Shown: positions 1-6,503 of the stretch, in pieces
Numbering within the stretch: position 1 is the stretch's first letter
Layout of the letters: each line of letters begins with the position of its first letter
NCBI GenBank assembly: GCA_902796805.1
Contig: CADBQG010000048.1
Location: 1 to 32,637 of the forward strand
Origin: an uncultured Bacteroidota bacterium
Lineage (GTDB): Bacteria > Bacteroidota > Bacteroidia > Bacteroidales > WCHB1-69
Length of the DNA stretch: 32,637 bases
Direction: 5' to 3'
Translations under genes and position numbers: made by a program
The notes under the pieces: generated by a model
The model's input: only the letters and a program-made list of their open reading frames with translations
What the model was told of the DNA's origin: nothing
Database searches by the model: none

Positions 1-140
1 AGCTCGCGGATGGCCTTCTCCGCACGCTCCTGATTTCGCGCCCCGATGATGATTCTCCAGCCGCTCAAGCCGAGATGTTTCGCTATGCCGAACCCGATTC
101 CTTTGTTGGCTCCCGTGATGAATGCAGTCTTTTCTTTCAT
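1..140 (-). CDS. SDR-family NAD(P)-dependent oxidoreductase, N-terminal part
   Basis: Reading from an ATG at 138-140 towards the window edge gives 46 codons of a classical short-chain dehydrogenase. After the start comes a beta strand, then the dinucleotide-binding motif TGANKGIGFGIA, then a second strand ending in GARN, where the arginine would favour NADP(H). The family reduces or oxidises carbonyl/hydroxyl groups in the cytoplasm; the substrate cannot be told from this fragment. The catalytic Ser-Tyr-Lys part lies outside the window. The gene lies downstream of, and on the same strand as, the flavodoxin-like gene at 273-956, with about 130 bases between them that carry a possible promoter box (TATTTTCG, 175-182, minus strand). 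The family assignment is safe; the function is open. Confidence 0.85.
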   Translation of the reverse strand, partial: MKEKTAFITGANKGIGFGIAKHLGLSGWRIIIGARNQERAEKAIRE

Positions 141-272
141 TTTGACATTTAGAAATTTGTTTGACAAGAGGCAGCGAAAATACAATTTTAATATTTCTCC
201 CGCAGACCTTGCAGACTGACACAGAGTTTTTCTTGCGCAAATCGGCGTGCGGCGAAGGGCATCCGATGGAGG

Positions 273-956
273 CTACTTCTGCTTTTGCGCCTTGACGACC
301 AGACGTTGCCCCAACTCGTAAGCGTTCCGCAGGTCGGACTGCCAGTGTCCGTCACGGTACTTGCGCTTGTCCTCCTCTTTGAACATGGTCATGGCGTAAC
401 GCGAATAGTCGTTGAACTGGTAGGTGTTGCAGGCGTAGAGTGTCTCGCTGTGGCCGAAGTTTTCCCTCAACTGCTTTTCACAAGTGCCAAGCAATGTTGG
501 ATATTTCCAGTCCTCCATTGCCTCCTCTGGTATGTTCATCGTGAAAATCATTGCTGTCTGCTTATCATTGATGGGACGGCGGCGATTGCCCTGCTCGTCA
601 ATGTCGTAGGTGAAATTCGGAAAGACCAGCCTCTCGAGGAAAGAACGTGTCTCACCCGTGGGATAACTGAGATATACGGGCGAGCCGATGACAATCACAT
701 TCGCCTCGCGTACCCTTTCAAGCACTGGGCGCAAATCGTCGCGGATTGCGCAAACCCCGTCTGTCTTGGCCTCTTTCAACTGACAGGCGAAGCAGCTCTT
801 GCATCCCTTGAAGTCAATGTCGTAGAGGTTGACCATCTCCACATCGGCGCCGGCCTCACGCGCTCCTTCCATTGCGCTCTCCAACATTTTGAATGTGTTC
901 CATTTCTTCCGCGGCCCACCGTTCACGAAGACCGCCTTAGTAGTTTTGTTATCCAT
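273..956 (-). CDS. Flavodoxin-family NAD(P)H-dependent FMN reductase
   Basis: The 227-residue product has a flavodoxin-like fold: an N-terminal strand followed by a glycine-rich phosphate loop region (VNGGPRKKWNT), then a cysteine cluster GCKSCFACQ near residues 51-59, and the flavin-loop segment VIGSPVYLSYPTGETRSFLER. The cysteine-containing form is common in iron-sulfur flavoprotein/NADPH-dependent FMN reductase-like proteins, but three closely spaced cysteines alone do not prove a cluster. I chose the ATG at 954-956; a longer frame starts with TTG at 984-986. A good Bacteroidetes -7 box (TATCTTTG, 1007-1014) lies just upstream. The role is probably cytoplasmic electron transfer or quinone/nitro-group reduction; the substrate is unknown. 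It may be transcribed together with the SDR gene downstream. Confidence 0.85.
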   Translation of the reverse strand: MDNKTTKAVFVNGGPRKKWNTFKMLESAMEGAREAGADVEMVNLYDIDFKGCKSCFACQLKEAKTDGVCAIRDDLRPVLERVREANVIVIGSPVYLSYPTGETRSFLERLVFPNFTYDIDEQGNRRRPINDKQTAMIFTMNIPEEAMEDWKYPTLLGTCEKQLRENFGHSETLYACNTYQFNDYSRYAMTMFKEEDKRKYRDGHWQSDLRNAYELGQRLVVKAQKQK

Positions 957-1006
957 ATCTTCATGTGTAAAAAAAACAAGGTGCAAACCTTGCGTTTAAA
1001 GTTCTG

Positions 1007-1014
1007 CAAAGATA
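1007..1014 (-). promoter_or_regulatory. Promoter -7 box for the flavodoxin-family gene
   Basis: TATCTTTG on the minus strand matches the Bacteroidetes -7 consensus TAnnTTTG and is followed by GC, as is common. It lies about 50 bases upstream of the ATG at 956. A clear -33 TTTG at normal spacing was not found. Confidence 0.55.
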
Positions 1015-1098
1015 ATAAAAAAGGTATTGGAAGTTTGATTTCATGGCTCAAAGTTTACGGAATACGAATCTGTTTCTCCAGCCACGCATGGAAAAATT

Positions 1099-1668
1099 TC
1101 ACCATAACCCTTTTTCAAACAATGTTTTAAATTGAAATATCGCCACCTTGCCCTTGAGCCACATAAACAAAAAGTCCAGAAGAATGTTTATGCATGGAAT
1201 CAATGCCAAAAGATAAACAGCCATTGCGATAAAACAATATCGTAAATTCCCACGTTCGCGAATGAATTTCAAAAGGAGAAGGAGCATTTGCAATATAGCC
1301 GTGCACATAAGATAGTAGTTGCTGTATCTGTTTGAAAAATCCGTCACCATTTGTATGACGAAGTTGACCGGTATGAAAAAGAGTACAGAAGCCACGCCGG
1401 CATTGAAGTAGGTTTCTACGCCTCCGCTTGCCGATATGCCGCAGATTGCAATATATGAGCCAATCACGACGTATCCGGTCAGGAAAGTGAAGGACAGTTC
1501 CCCGATGAGACTGCGAATAAGCCCGCCGACCCGCTCCGTGTACCATTGTGATGAACTGCTGAGCAATTGAAAACTGTTGCAATAATAATGGATAAAAACG
1601 AAAACATATACCAACAGCAACGTCGTTAAAATACATGACAAATCCCGTCTTTGGTATAATTTATCCAT
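1099..1668 (-). CDS. Polytopic membrane protein of unknown function
   Basis: I do not recognise this 189-residue protein. It is very hydrophobic, with about five likely membrane segments: around residues 12-30 (ILTTLLLVYVFVFIHYY), two in the middle (starting near GELSFTFLTGYVVIG and VASVLFFIPVNFVIQ), then YYLMCTAILQMLLLLLKF, and near the C-terminus YCFIAMAVYLLALIPCINIL. The start is taken as the ATG at 1666-1668, which gives a normal positively charged N-terminus (MDKLYQRR). The frame continues upstream without an ATG, but that part reads as cysteine/histidine-rich nonsense and is the antiphase of the preceding gene. The start overlaps the end of the upstream gene by 43 bases, so translation is probably coupled. 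The inner membrane is the likely location. Confidence 0.6.
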   Translation of the reverse strand: MDKLYQRRDLSCILTTLLLVYVFVFIHYYCNSFQLLSSSSQWYTERVGGLIRSLIGELSFTFLTGYVVIGSYIAICGISASGGVETYFNAGVASVLFFIPVNFVIQMVTDFSNRYSNYYLMCTAILQMLLLLLKFIRERGNLRYCFIAMAVYLLALIPCINILLDFLFMWLKGKVAIFQFKTLFEKGLW

Positions 1669-1931
1669 GTGCCATTCACCCGTATAACACTTGCTGTTTT
1701 TGGGGACATTGTGGTGGTTGGAAGTGCCCACAGTGTGTCTCCTTTGTTTAGTTCTATGACAACCTCTTTGGCATAGTCGAAGAGCGTTGCGTTGTCGGAA
1801 AGCACTATGTATCGTCCCATCCACATACCCTGGGCCGAAAGAGTGGAGAAGATGATTATGGCAAACAACACAGCGTGTCTTGCAAGGATAAAATTTCTTG
1901 GAGGCTCGAAAATTATGTTCAGAATATTCAT
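1626..1931 (-). CDS. Small exported or membrane-anchored protein, unknown function
   Basis: This 101-residue protein begins with a positively charged stretch and a hydrophobic segment (AVLFAIIIFSTLSAQGM) that looks like a signal peptide or signal anchor. The remaining roughly 70 residues are strand-rich with conserved-looking hydrophobic/glycine alternation (VVIELNKGDTLWALP, then VIRVNGTWINYT), which resembles a small SH3-like barrel; this is an inference from pattern only. The start is the ATG at 1929-1931, because a promoter box (TAATTTTG, 1952-1959) overlaps the longer GTG-initiated alternative at 1949. It shares 43 bases at its 3' end with the membrane-protein gene that follows, and the two probably form one transcript and one functional pair. 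Confidence 0.6.
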   Translation of the reverse strand: MNILNIIFEPPRNFILARHAVLFAIIIFSTLSAQGMWMGRYIVLSDNATLFDYAKEVVIELNKGDTLWALPTTTMSPKTASVIRVNGTWINYTKDGICHVF

Positions 1932-1951
1932 GCAAAAGTCTTTGTACACGA

Positions 1952-1959
1952 CAAAATTA
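1952..1959 (-). promoter_or_regulatory. Promoter -7 box for the overlapping pair at 1099-1931
   Basis: TAATTTTG on the minus strand fits TAnnTTTG. A TTTG on the same strand at 1983-1986 could be a -33 element, with a somewhat long spacer. The expected transcript start falls between this box and the ATG at 1931, which decides the start of the small protein. Confidence 0.5.
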
Positions 1960-2013
1960 CTTTTTTTTCATATACCGGGAATCAAACATGAAAAACCGCC
2001 TAAACCATTCACC

Positions 2014-2053
2014 ATAAAAAGAAAAGCACTCACGGCAGCCGCCACAAGTGCTT
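2014..2053 (-). terminator. Rho-independent terminator of the tRNA transcript
   Basis: On the minus strand, arms AAGCACT (2047-2053) and AGTGCTT (2024-2030) enclose an inner GGC...GCC pairing, and the hairpin is followed directly by a T-rich run (TTCTTTTT, to about 2014). It lies 12 bases past the 3' end of tRNA-Arg, where an intrinsic terminator is expected. Confidence 0.8.
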
Positions 2054-2064
2054 GTTATTCAGTG

Positions 2065-2138
2065 TGATTCCGTTGCGACTCGAACGCAAAACCTGCTGCT
2101 TAGAAGGCAGCTGCTCTATCCAGTTGAGCTACGGAACC
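2065..2138 (-). tRNA. tRNA-Arg (anticodon TCT)
   Basis: The minus strand folds as a full cloverleaf of 74 nt. The acceptor strands GGTTCCG (2132-2138) and CGGAATC (2066-2072) pair with one G-T wobble, and the discriminator is A. The anticodon stem GCTGC/GCAGC encloses the loop CTTCTAA, giving anticodon TCT, which reads AGA. The T arm is TTGCG-TTCGAGT-CGCAA. The 3' CCA is not encoded (the next bases are CAC), so it must be added by CCA transferase. It is cotranscribed with the tRNA-Pro upstream. Confidence 0.93.
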
Positions 2139-2156
2139 GCAACGATTCCCGTTGTG

Positions 2157-2231
2157 TCGGGATAGCAAGATTCGAACTTGCGACCTCCTGCTCCCAAAGC
2201 AGGCGCGATAACCGGACTACGCTATATCCCG
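2157..2231 (-). tRNA. tRNA-Pro (anticodon TGG)
   Basis: This is a minus-strand cloverleaf of 75 nt with acceptor strands CGGGATA (2225-2231) and TATCCCG (2158-2164), and discriminator A. The anticodon stem CCTGC/GCAGG encloses the loop TTTGGGA, giving anticodon TGG (reads CCN proline codons). The T-loop is TTCGAAT. CCA is not encoded. A promoter box lies just upstream, and tRNA-Arg follows after an 18-base spacer. Confidence 0.93.
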
Positions 2232-2246
2232 TCTTTTATCTGGCTG

Positions 2247-2254
2247 CAAAAATA
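2247..2254 (-). promoter_or_regulatory. Promoter -7 box for the tRNA-Pro/tRNA-Arg transcript
   Basis: TATTTTTG on the minus strand matches TAnnTTTG. A TTTA at 2274-2277 lies 19 bases further upstream and could serve as a degenerate -33 TTTG. The box ends 16 bases before the tRNA-Pro 5' end. The rest of 2255-2488 is AT-rich sequence in which I see no gene. Confidence 0.6.
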
Positions 2255-2488
2255 CACTTTTTTTTTCAATTTATAAAGCTAAAATGAAATATTTTCAATT
2301 ATTGAGAATCAGTGGTTTACATAAAACCGACAGAGAAAAACCAACTTTCGAATAAAGAATTAAATGTTTTTTTTGATGTTTTTAGAAAAACGAGCCGCAT
2401 TTTGACGTAACAGTAGCGTATAAAGCCCTTTGGTAAAATCACTGTTCTCCCGTATAGATTTATTTACTTTCTGACAATCATAACTTTA

Positions 2489-3469
2489 TCACAGAAAGAA
2501 CAGCGATACTCCCACAACGCTTATTACCGCCCCGACAACCTCCCTGACTGTAACTTTCTGGTGGAATAGCAGGGCCGAAGGGGCGATGATGAGCACCGGC
2601 GTGAGGGCGAAAATTGTTTGCGCGACGCCGGCGTTTGTGTAGAGTGTGGCTAACAGCGATGCGCTCACTCCGATGAAAGGGCCGAAGAGTGTCGACCATA
2701 AGGCGCACCACATGGCCTTGCGGTCGCGCACCGCGCTGCCGAGCTGCCGCAGCCCTTGCCTGCCGAACAGCGCCAGTGAGATGTAAAAGCCGGCTATTCC
2801 TATGTATGAGCGGATCAAAGTTGCCGCAAAGGGAATGCTGTATTTAAGCGGCAGCGGGACCAAGACCCCTTGCGGTGCATACTGAAGGGATAGCGAGGCC
2901 GCCATGACAGATTCTTCGTAATGCAGCAGCCCTGTCTTGCTCAGCACGAGGCCCACGCCCTGTCCTACACCGGCCATGGCCGCGTAGAACACGCCCTTTG
3001 CCGGCAGTTTCAGCCGCACGCCGCGGCTTCGGCCCTCGCCGTCCTCCCTGGCTAATACCGACATGGCTATGCCGCCGAGTGTAACCGCCATGCCGAGCAC
3101 GGCCGTGGGGTGCATCCGCTCGCCTATGAGCAGCCTTGCGGTTATTGCGGCAGCGGGTGCCGAGAGTGTCATGAACAACTGCCCGAAGCGCGCCCCGATG
3201 TGTATGTAGCCCTGCATGAGGCAGTAGTCGCCGATGACGTACCCCACAAGTCCGGAGAGCAACAGCCATCCCCAGGCCGCGCCGTTTGCGAAGCGAGGGT
3301 AGGGCGCACCCATCACCAACCAGAGGGTGAACGCCAGCAGCACCGTCGACATTGTCATGCGCACGGCGTTGAAGGGCAGCGAGCCCATCCTTCTGGACCC
3401 GACCTCCGCGAACAGAGCGGTTGCCGTCCACGAAAATGCCACGAAAAGGGAAATCAATTCACCTGTCAT
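2489..3469 (-). CDS. EamA-family (DMT superfamily) transporter
   Basis: The 326-residue product has about ten hydrophobic segments arranged as two EamA repeats, as usual for the drug/metabolite transporter superfamily. The first repeat begins MTGELISLFVAFSWTATALF; the second ends in the typical GAVISVVGVSLFFL at the C-terminus. A short charged linker (REDGEGRSRGVRLKLP) near the middle separates the halves. Such proteins are inner-membrane exporters or exchangers of small metabolites; the substrate cannot be predicted. It is divergent from the FKBP gene, with a 218-base intergenic region that holds a -7 box for each. The gene is visibly G+C rich with CGC/GCC codons, more so than the tRNA neighbourhood. 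A second, only distantly similar EamA transporter lies at 7822-8700. Confidence 0.9.
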   Translation of the reverse strand: MTGELISLFVAFSWTATALFAEVGSRRMGSLPFNAVRMTMSTVLLAFTLWLVMGAPYPRFANGAAWGWLLLSGLVGYVIGDYCLMQGYIHIGARFGQLFMTLSAPAAAITARLLIGERMHPTAVLGMAVTLGGIAMSVLAREDGEGRSRGVRLKLPAKGVFYAAMAGVGQGVGLVLSKTGLLHYEESVMAASLSLQYAPQGVLVPLPLKYSIPFAATLIRSYIGIAGFYISLALFGRQGLRQLGSAVRDRKAMWCALWSTLFGPFIGVSASLLATLYTNAGVAQTIFALTPVLIIAPSALLFHQKVTVREVVGAVISVVGVSLFFL

Positions 3470-3503
3470 CTCCGACTCAAATGTTCATTCATTTTTCCGG
3501 CGG

Positions 3504-3511
3504 CAAAAGTA
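3504..3511 (-). promoter_or_regulatory. Promoter -7 box for the EamA transporter
   Basis: TACTTTTG on the minus strand matches TAnnTTTG, about 35 bases upstream of the ATG at 3469. No clear -33 element is visible. Confidence 0.45.
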
Positions 3512-3593
3512 TGGAAATTTCAGACAGGAAGACTTCGTTGTAAGCCGCCCTCAAAAAACTCATGCAGATGTTGGGTTGTCAAAGTAATTTTTG

Positions 3594-3601
3594 TATCTTC
3601 G
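3594..3601 (+). promoter_or_regulatory. Promoter -7 box for the FKBP-led gene run
   Basis: TATCTTCG followed by CGCC matches the common Bacteroidetes -7 form TAnnTTnG. A TTGG at 3571-3574 lies about 19 bases upstream and may be the -33 element. The distance to the ATG at 3688 leaves a leader of about 80 bases. Confidence 0.55.
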
Positions 3602-3687
3602 CGCCGGTTTTCGCACGGCTTGCGCCACGGTGCTTTAGTCCTGGCGGCAACTTCTTCAGTCTAAAAGAAAAAACAAATAACGCAGAA

Positions 3688-4359
3688 ATGAAAAAGAACC
3701 TAACAATTGGAATGCTGATGGTGCTTGTGTGCGCCTCGTTTTCCGCAAAATCACAATCTGAAATGACAAAAGAACAAAAGATCAGCTACGCCATCGGCGC
3801 GAACTTCGGAATGAACGTGAAGCACGACGGCATCGACATCAACTACGACTCGTTCGTGCAGGGCATGAAAGACGCCATCGCCGGGCAGAACAAGCTCTCC
3901 GACCAGGAGATGCAGGAGGCGTTCATGCAGCTTCAGCAGGACATTGAGGCCAAGAAGAAGAGCGGCGCCGCCGCCGAAATTGAGAAAGGCCGCAAATTCC
4001 TCGAAGAGAACAAGAAGAACCCAGAGGTGAAGGAGACCGCATCCGGGTTGCAGTATATCGTGATCCAGGAGGGCAAGGGCGAAAAGCCGACTGCCACCAG
4101 CCGCGTTACAGTGCATTACACGGGAACCCTGATCGACGGCACCGTGTTCGACTCCTCCGTGGACCGCGGCGAACCCATCACTTTCGGCCTCAACCAGGTT
4201 ATCCGAGGATGGACCGAAGGCCTCCAGCTTATGACCCCTGGCTCCAAGTACCGCTTCTTCATCCCCTACAACCTCGCATACGGCGAGCAGGGTGCCGGCG
4301 GCACAATCCCGGGCGGCGCCACGCTCATTTTCGATGTGGAACTGATCAGCTTCGAGTAG
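3688..4359 (+). CDS. FKBP-type peptidyl-prolyl cis-trans isomerase, periplasmic
   Basis: The 223-residue Mip/FkpA-like protein catalyses cis-trans isomerisation of X-Pro bonds and acts as a folding helper in the envelope. Residues 1 to about 22 form a signal peptide (MKKNLTIGMLMVLVCASFSA) without a proper lipobox. An alpha-helical dimerisation domain (FKBP_N) follows, starting SEMTKEQKISYAIGANFG and continuing through a long charged helix. The C-terminal FKBP_C domain contains VTVHYTGTLIDGTVFDSS, IRGWTEGLQLMTPGSKYRF and the ending IPGGATLIFDVELI, all hallmark FKBP positions. The length matches the family. The ATG at 3688 is chosen because the longer frame upstream lacks a signal peptide and crosses the promoter box. 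The next gene starts one base after the stop codon. Confidence 0.95.
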   Translation: MKKNLTIGMLMVLVCASFSAKSQSEMTKEQKISYAIGANFGMNVKHDGIDINYDSFVQGMKDAIAGQNKLSDQEMQEAFMQLQQDIEAKKKSGAAAEIEKGRKFLEENKKNPEVKETASGLQYIVIQEGKGEKPTATSRVTVHYTGTLIDGTVFDSSVDRGEPITFGLNQVIRGWTEGLQLMTPGSKYRFFIPYNLAYGEQGAGGTIPGGATLIFDVELISFE

Positions 4360-4360
4360 T

Positions 4361-4651
4361 ATGCGCAGGCTTTTGACGATAATTGCAATTCTCTTTGCAA
4401 TATCATTCCAGAACGTCGCTTTCGCACAGCAGGATTGCCAGGAAATCGACTGCACCGGACAATGCGGAAGGTTTGTCGATGATGACGGCGACGGTTTCTG
4501 CGACCACGGGTTCCTTTCCGAACCTGAAGTCCATGAGGAACAGAGCGGTAGCGGAAAAAGAGCCGCAGTGGTTGCAGTGGCCATCCTCGCGGTGGCAGTG
4601 GCGGCAGGAGTGACTGTGGTTGCGCTTCGGAAGAACAAACGGAAAGAATAA
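4361..4651 (+). CDS. Small cysteine-rich, EF-hand-like membrane protein
   Basis: The 96-residue protein has a signal peptide (residues 1 to about 22, ending in AFAQ). It is followed by a short cysteine motif CQEIDCTGQCGRFVDDDGDG with a further FCDHG. Its DDDGDG segment resembles a calcium-binding EF-hand/dockerin-like loop, and the four cysteines could form disulfides or hold a metal. A charged, Glu-rich linker leads to one C-terminal membrane segment (about residues 67-88) and a basic tail RKNKRKE. The predicted topology is a short periplasmic head anchored in the inner membrane with its tail in the cytoplasm. The start codon follows the FKBP stop with a single base between them, so the two are likely translationally coupled. 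The specific function is unknown to me. Confidence 0.75.
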   Translation: MRRLLTIIAILFAISFQNVAFAQQDCQEIDCTGQCGRFVDDDGDGFCDHGFLSEPEVHEEQSGSGKRAAVVAVAILAVAVAAGVTVVALRKNKRKE

Positions 4652-4712
4652 CAGACTTATCGGAGGCGCGGTGTTCTGCGCCTCTCTTATTATACAAGAC
4701 AACATTCGTTAT

Positions 4713-6500
4713 ATGGTTTTTGAACAACTTATTGCCGACAAATTGAAATCTGTACTGATGAATTTGTACGGAATAGAAATTGAGGCCGACAGGAACATTG
4801 TTCTGCCGACAAGAAAAGGCTTTTCAGGAGACTTCACTGTGGTGGTGTTCCCGTATGTGAAAACGGCCCGGAAGTCGCCAGACGCCATAGGGCAGGAGAT
4901 AGGTGGTGCACTTGTCAGGGAATTGCCGCAGATTGAAGACTTCAACGTTGTGAAAGGCTATCTGAACCTGAAACTTGCAGATTCCTTCTGGCTCGGATTG
5001 CTGTGCGAGGAGTATAGCAACCAGAACTTCGGGAAGTCGGAACGGCAAGCCTGCCCCCCCGTTGTAATTGAGTATTCATCTCCCAACACCAACAAGCCGC
5101 TCCACCTCGGCCATGTGAGGAACAACCTTCTCGGCCATTCTGTATCAAAGATTCTGGAAGCCTGCGGCTACCCAGTGGTGCAGGTCAACCTCGTGAACGA
5201 CAGGGGAATACACATTTGCAAGTCGATGCTGGCATGGCTGAAGTTCGGAAACGGCGAGACACCAGAGTCCTCCGGCATGAAAGGCGACCACCTTGTGGGC
5301 AAGTACTACGTTGTCTTCGACCAGGAATACAAGAGGCAGCAGAAAGAACTTGTTGCGCAGGGCATGAGCGGGGCGGAGGCCGCCGACAAGGCCCCTGTGA
5401 TCCTCGAGGCAAGGGAGATGCTCAGGAAATGGGAGTCGGGCGACAAAGAGGTGCGCGGCCTGTGGTCGATGATGAACGGGTGGGTGTACGACGGCTTCGC
5501 CAAAACCTATTCGCGGCTCGGCATCGAGTTCGACAAGACTTACTACGAGTCTGAAACCTACCTTCTTGGCAAGGACATTGTGCAGGAAGGCCTCGAAAAG
5601 GGTGTTTTCTGCAAACATGAAGACGGATCTGTGAGAGTTGGTCTGGAGGAGTTCGGACTTGATGAGAAAGTGCTGCTACGAAAGGACGGCACATCGGTGT
5701 ACATCACTCAGGACCTCGGAACGGCACAGCTCCGCTATGAGGAGTTCGCGCCGCAAAAGATGGTGTACGTTGTGGGCAACGAGCAGAACTATCATTTCGA
5801 TGTGCTGAAAACCATTCTCGACAAGAAACTCCATAAACCGTCGGGCAGTTGCATATACCACCTTTCATACGGAATGGTGGAGTTGCCTTCAGGCAAGATG
5901 AAGTCGAGAGAGGGGACGGTTGTGGACGCCGACGACCTCATGGACGACATGTTCTCGGAAGCGAAAAGTGGGACGGAAGCTCTCGGGAAATTCCAGTTCT
6001 CGGAGAACGAGGCTGCAGAACTTTACGAGATGATTGGTCTCGGTGCGCTTAAGTATTTCATACTCAAGGTGGATCCTCAGAAGAACATGCTCTTCAACCC
6101 TGAGGAATCGATAGATTTCAACGGCAACACAGCTCCGTTCATACAGTACACGCACGCCAGAATACGCTCTATAATGCGCAAGGCCGCCGAAAACGGCATA
6201 GACTCCGCGGCTGAATTGCACACCGTTGCCATAAACGACGAGGAAAAGGCCATTTTGAATGTCCTTTACCAGTACCCTAAAACAATTTCCCTGGCAGGCG
6301 AGAACATGAGTCCCGCGCTCGTGGCCAACTACTGCTACGAACTGGCCAAGACCTTCAACCACTTCTACCAGGAAACACCCATATTCAAGGAAGAAGACCC
6401 CGAAAAACGTCTGCTCAGGCTGAAAATATCCTTGATGGTTGCTAACGTGATAAAGTCGGGCATGGATTTGCTCGGCATCAAAGTCCCCGAAAAGATGTAG
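4713..6500 (+). CDS. argS: Arginyl-tRNA synthetase
   Basis: The 595-residue class I synthetase charges tRNA-Arg with arginine using ATP. The N-terminal domain (residues 1 to about 110) is the Arg_tRNA_synt_N additional domain that contacts the tRNA D-loop. The HIGH-type signature is HLGH at residues 131-134 within PLHLGHVRNNLLG. The KMSKS-type loop is present as GKMKSREGTVV near residues 394-404, unlike many ArgRS that lack a canonical form. A DALR anticodon-binding domain closes the protein, with QYTHARIRSI at its start and the C-terminal end GIKVPEKM. The start at 4713 gives the expected MVFEQLIADKL; the frame extends upstream only through non-homologous sequence. It is followed after 3 bases by the MurL-family gene. 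Confidence 0.97.
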   Translation: MVFEQLIADKLKSVLMNLYGIEIEADRNIVLPTRKGFSGDFTVVVFPYVKTARKSPDAIGQEIGGALVRELPQIEDFNVVKGYLNLKLADSFWLGLLCEEYSNQNFGKSERQACPPVVIEYSSPNTNKPLHLGHVRNNLLGHSVSKILEACGYPVVQVNLVNDRGIHICKSMLAWLKFGNGETPESSGMKGDHLVGKYYVVFDQEYKRQQKELVAQGMSGAEAADKAPVILEAREMLRKWESGDKEVRGLWSMMNGWVYDGFAKTYSRLGIEFDKTYYESETYLLGKDIVQEGLEKGVFCKHEDGSVRVGLEEFGLDEKVLLRKDGTSVYITQDLGTAQLRYEEFAPQKMVYVVGNEQNYHFDVLKTILDKKLHKPSGSCIYHLSYGMVELPSGKMKSREGTVVDADDLMDDMFSEAKSGTEALGKFQFSENEAAELYEMIGLGALKYFILKVDPQKNMLFNPEESIDFNGNTAPFIQYTHARIRSIMRKAAENGIDSAAELHTVAINDEEKAILNVLYQYPKTISLAGENMSPALVANYCYELAKTFNHFYQETPIFKEEDPEKRLLRLKISLMVANVIKSGMDLLGIKVPEKM

Positions 6501-6503
6501 TCG

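Noticed and set aside
285-1130. Long open frame on the plus strand opposite the flavodoxin gene
   Set aside because: It is the antisense of a protein with clear flavodoxin-fold motifs, has no recognisable domain and runs through the promoter region.
2048-2287. 79-codon plus-strand open frame across the tRNA genes
   Set aside because: It lies over two complete cloverleaf tRNAs and gives a tRNA-derived artefact peptide.
2467-2498. Inverted repeat CTTTCTG/CAGAAAG at the 3' end of the first EamA gene
   Set aside because: The loop is 18 bases and no T-run follows the stem on the minus strand, so it does not qualify as an intrinsic terminator.
3751-4638. 295-codon open frame on the minus strand across the FKBP and small-protein genes
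   Set aside because: It is the reverse of two genes with signal peptides and family motifs; its own translation is low-complexity Leu/Ala/Val with no domain.
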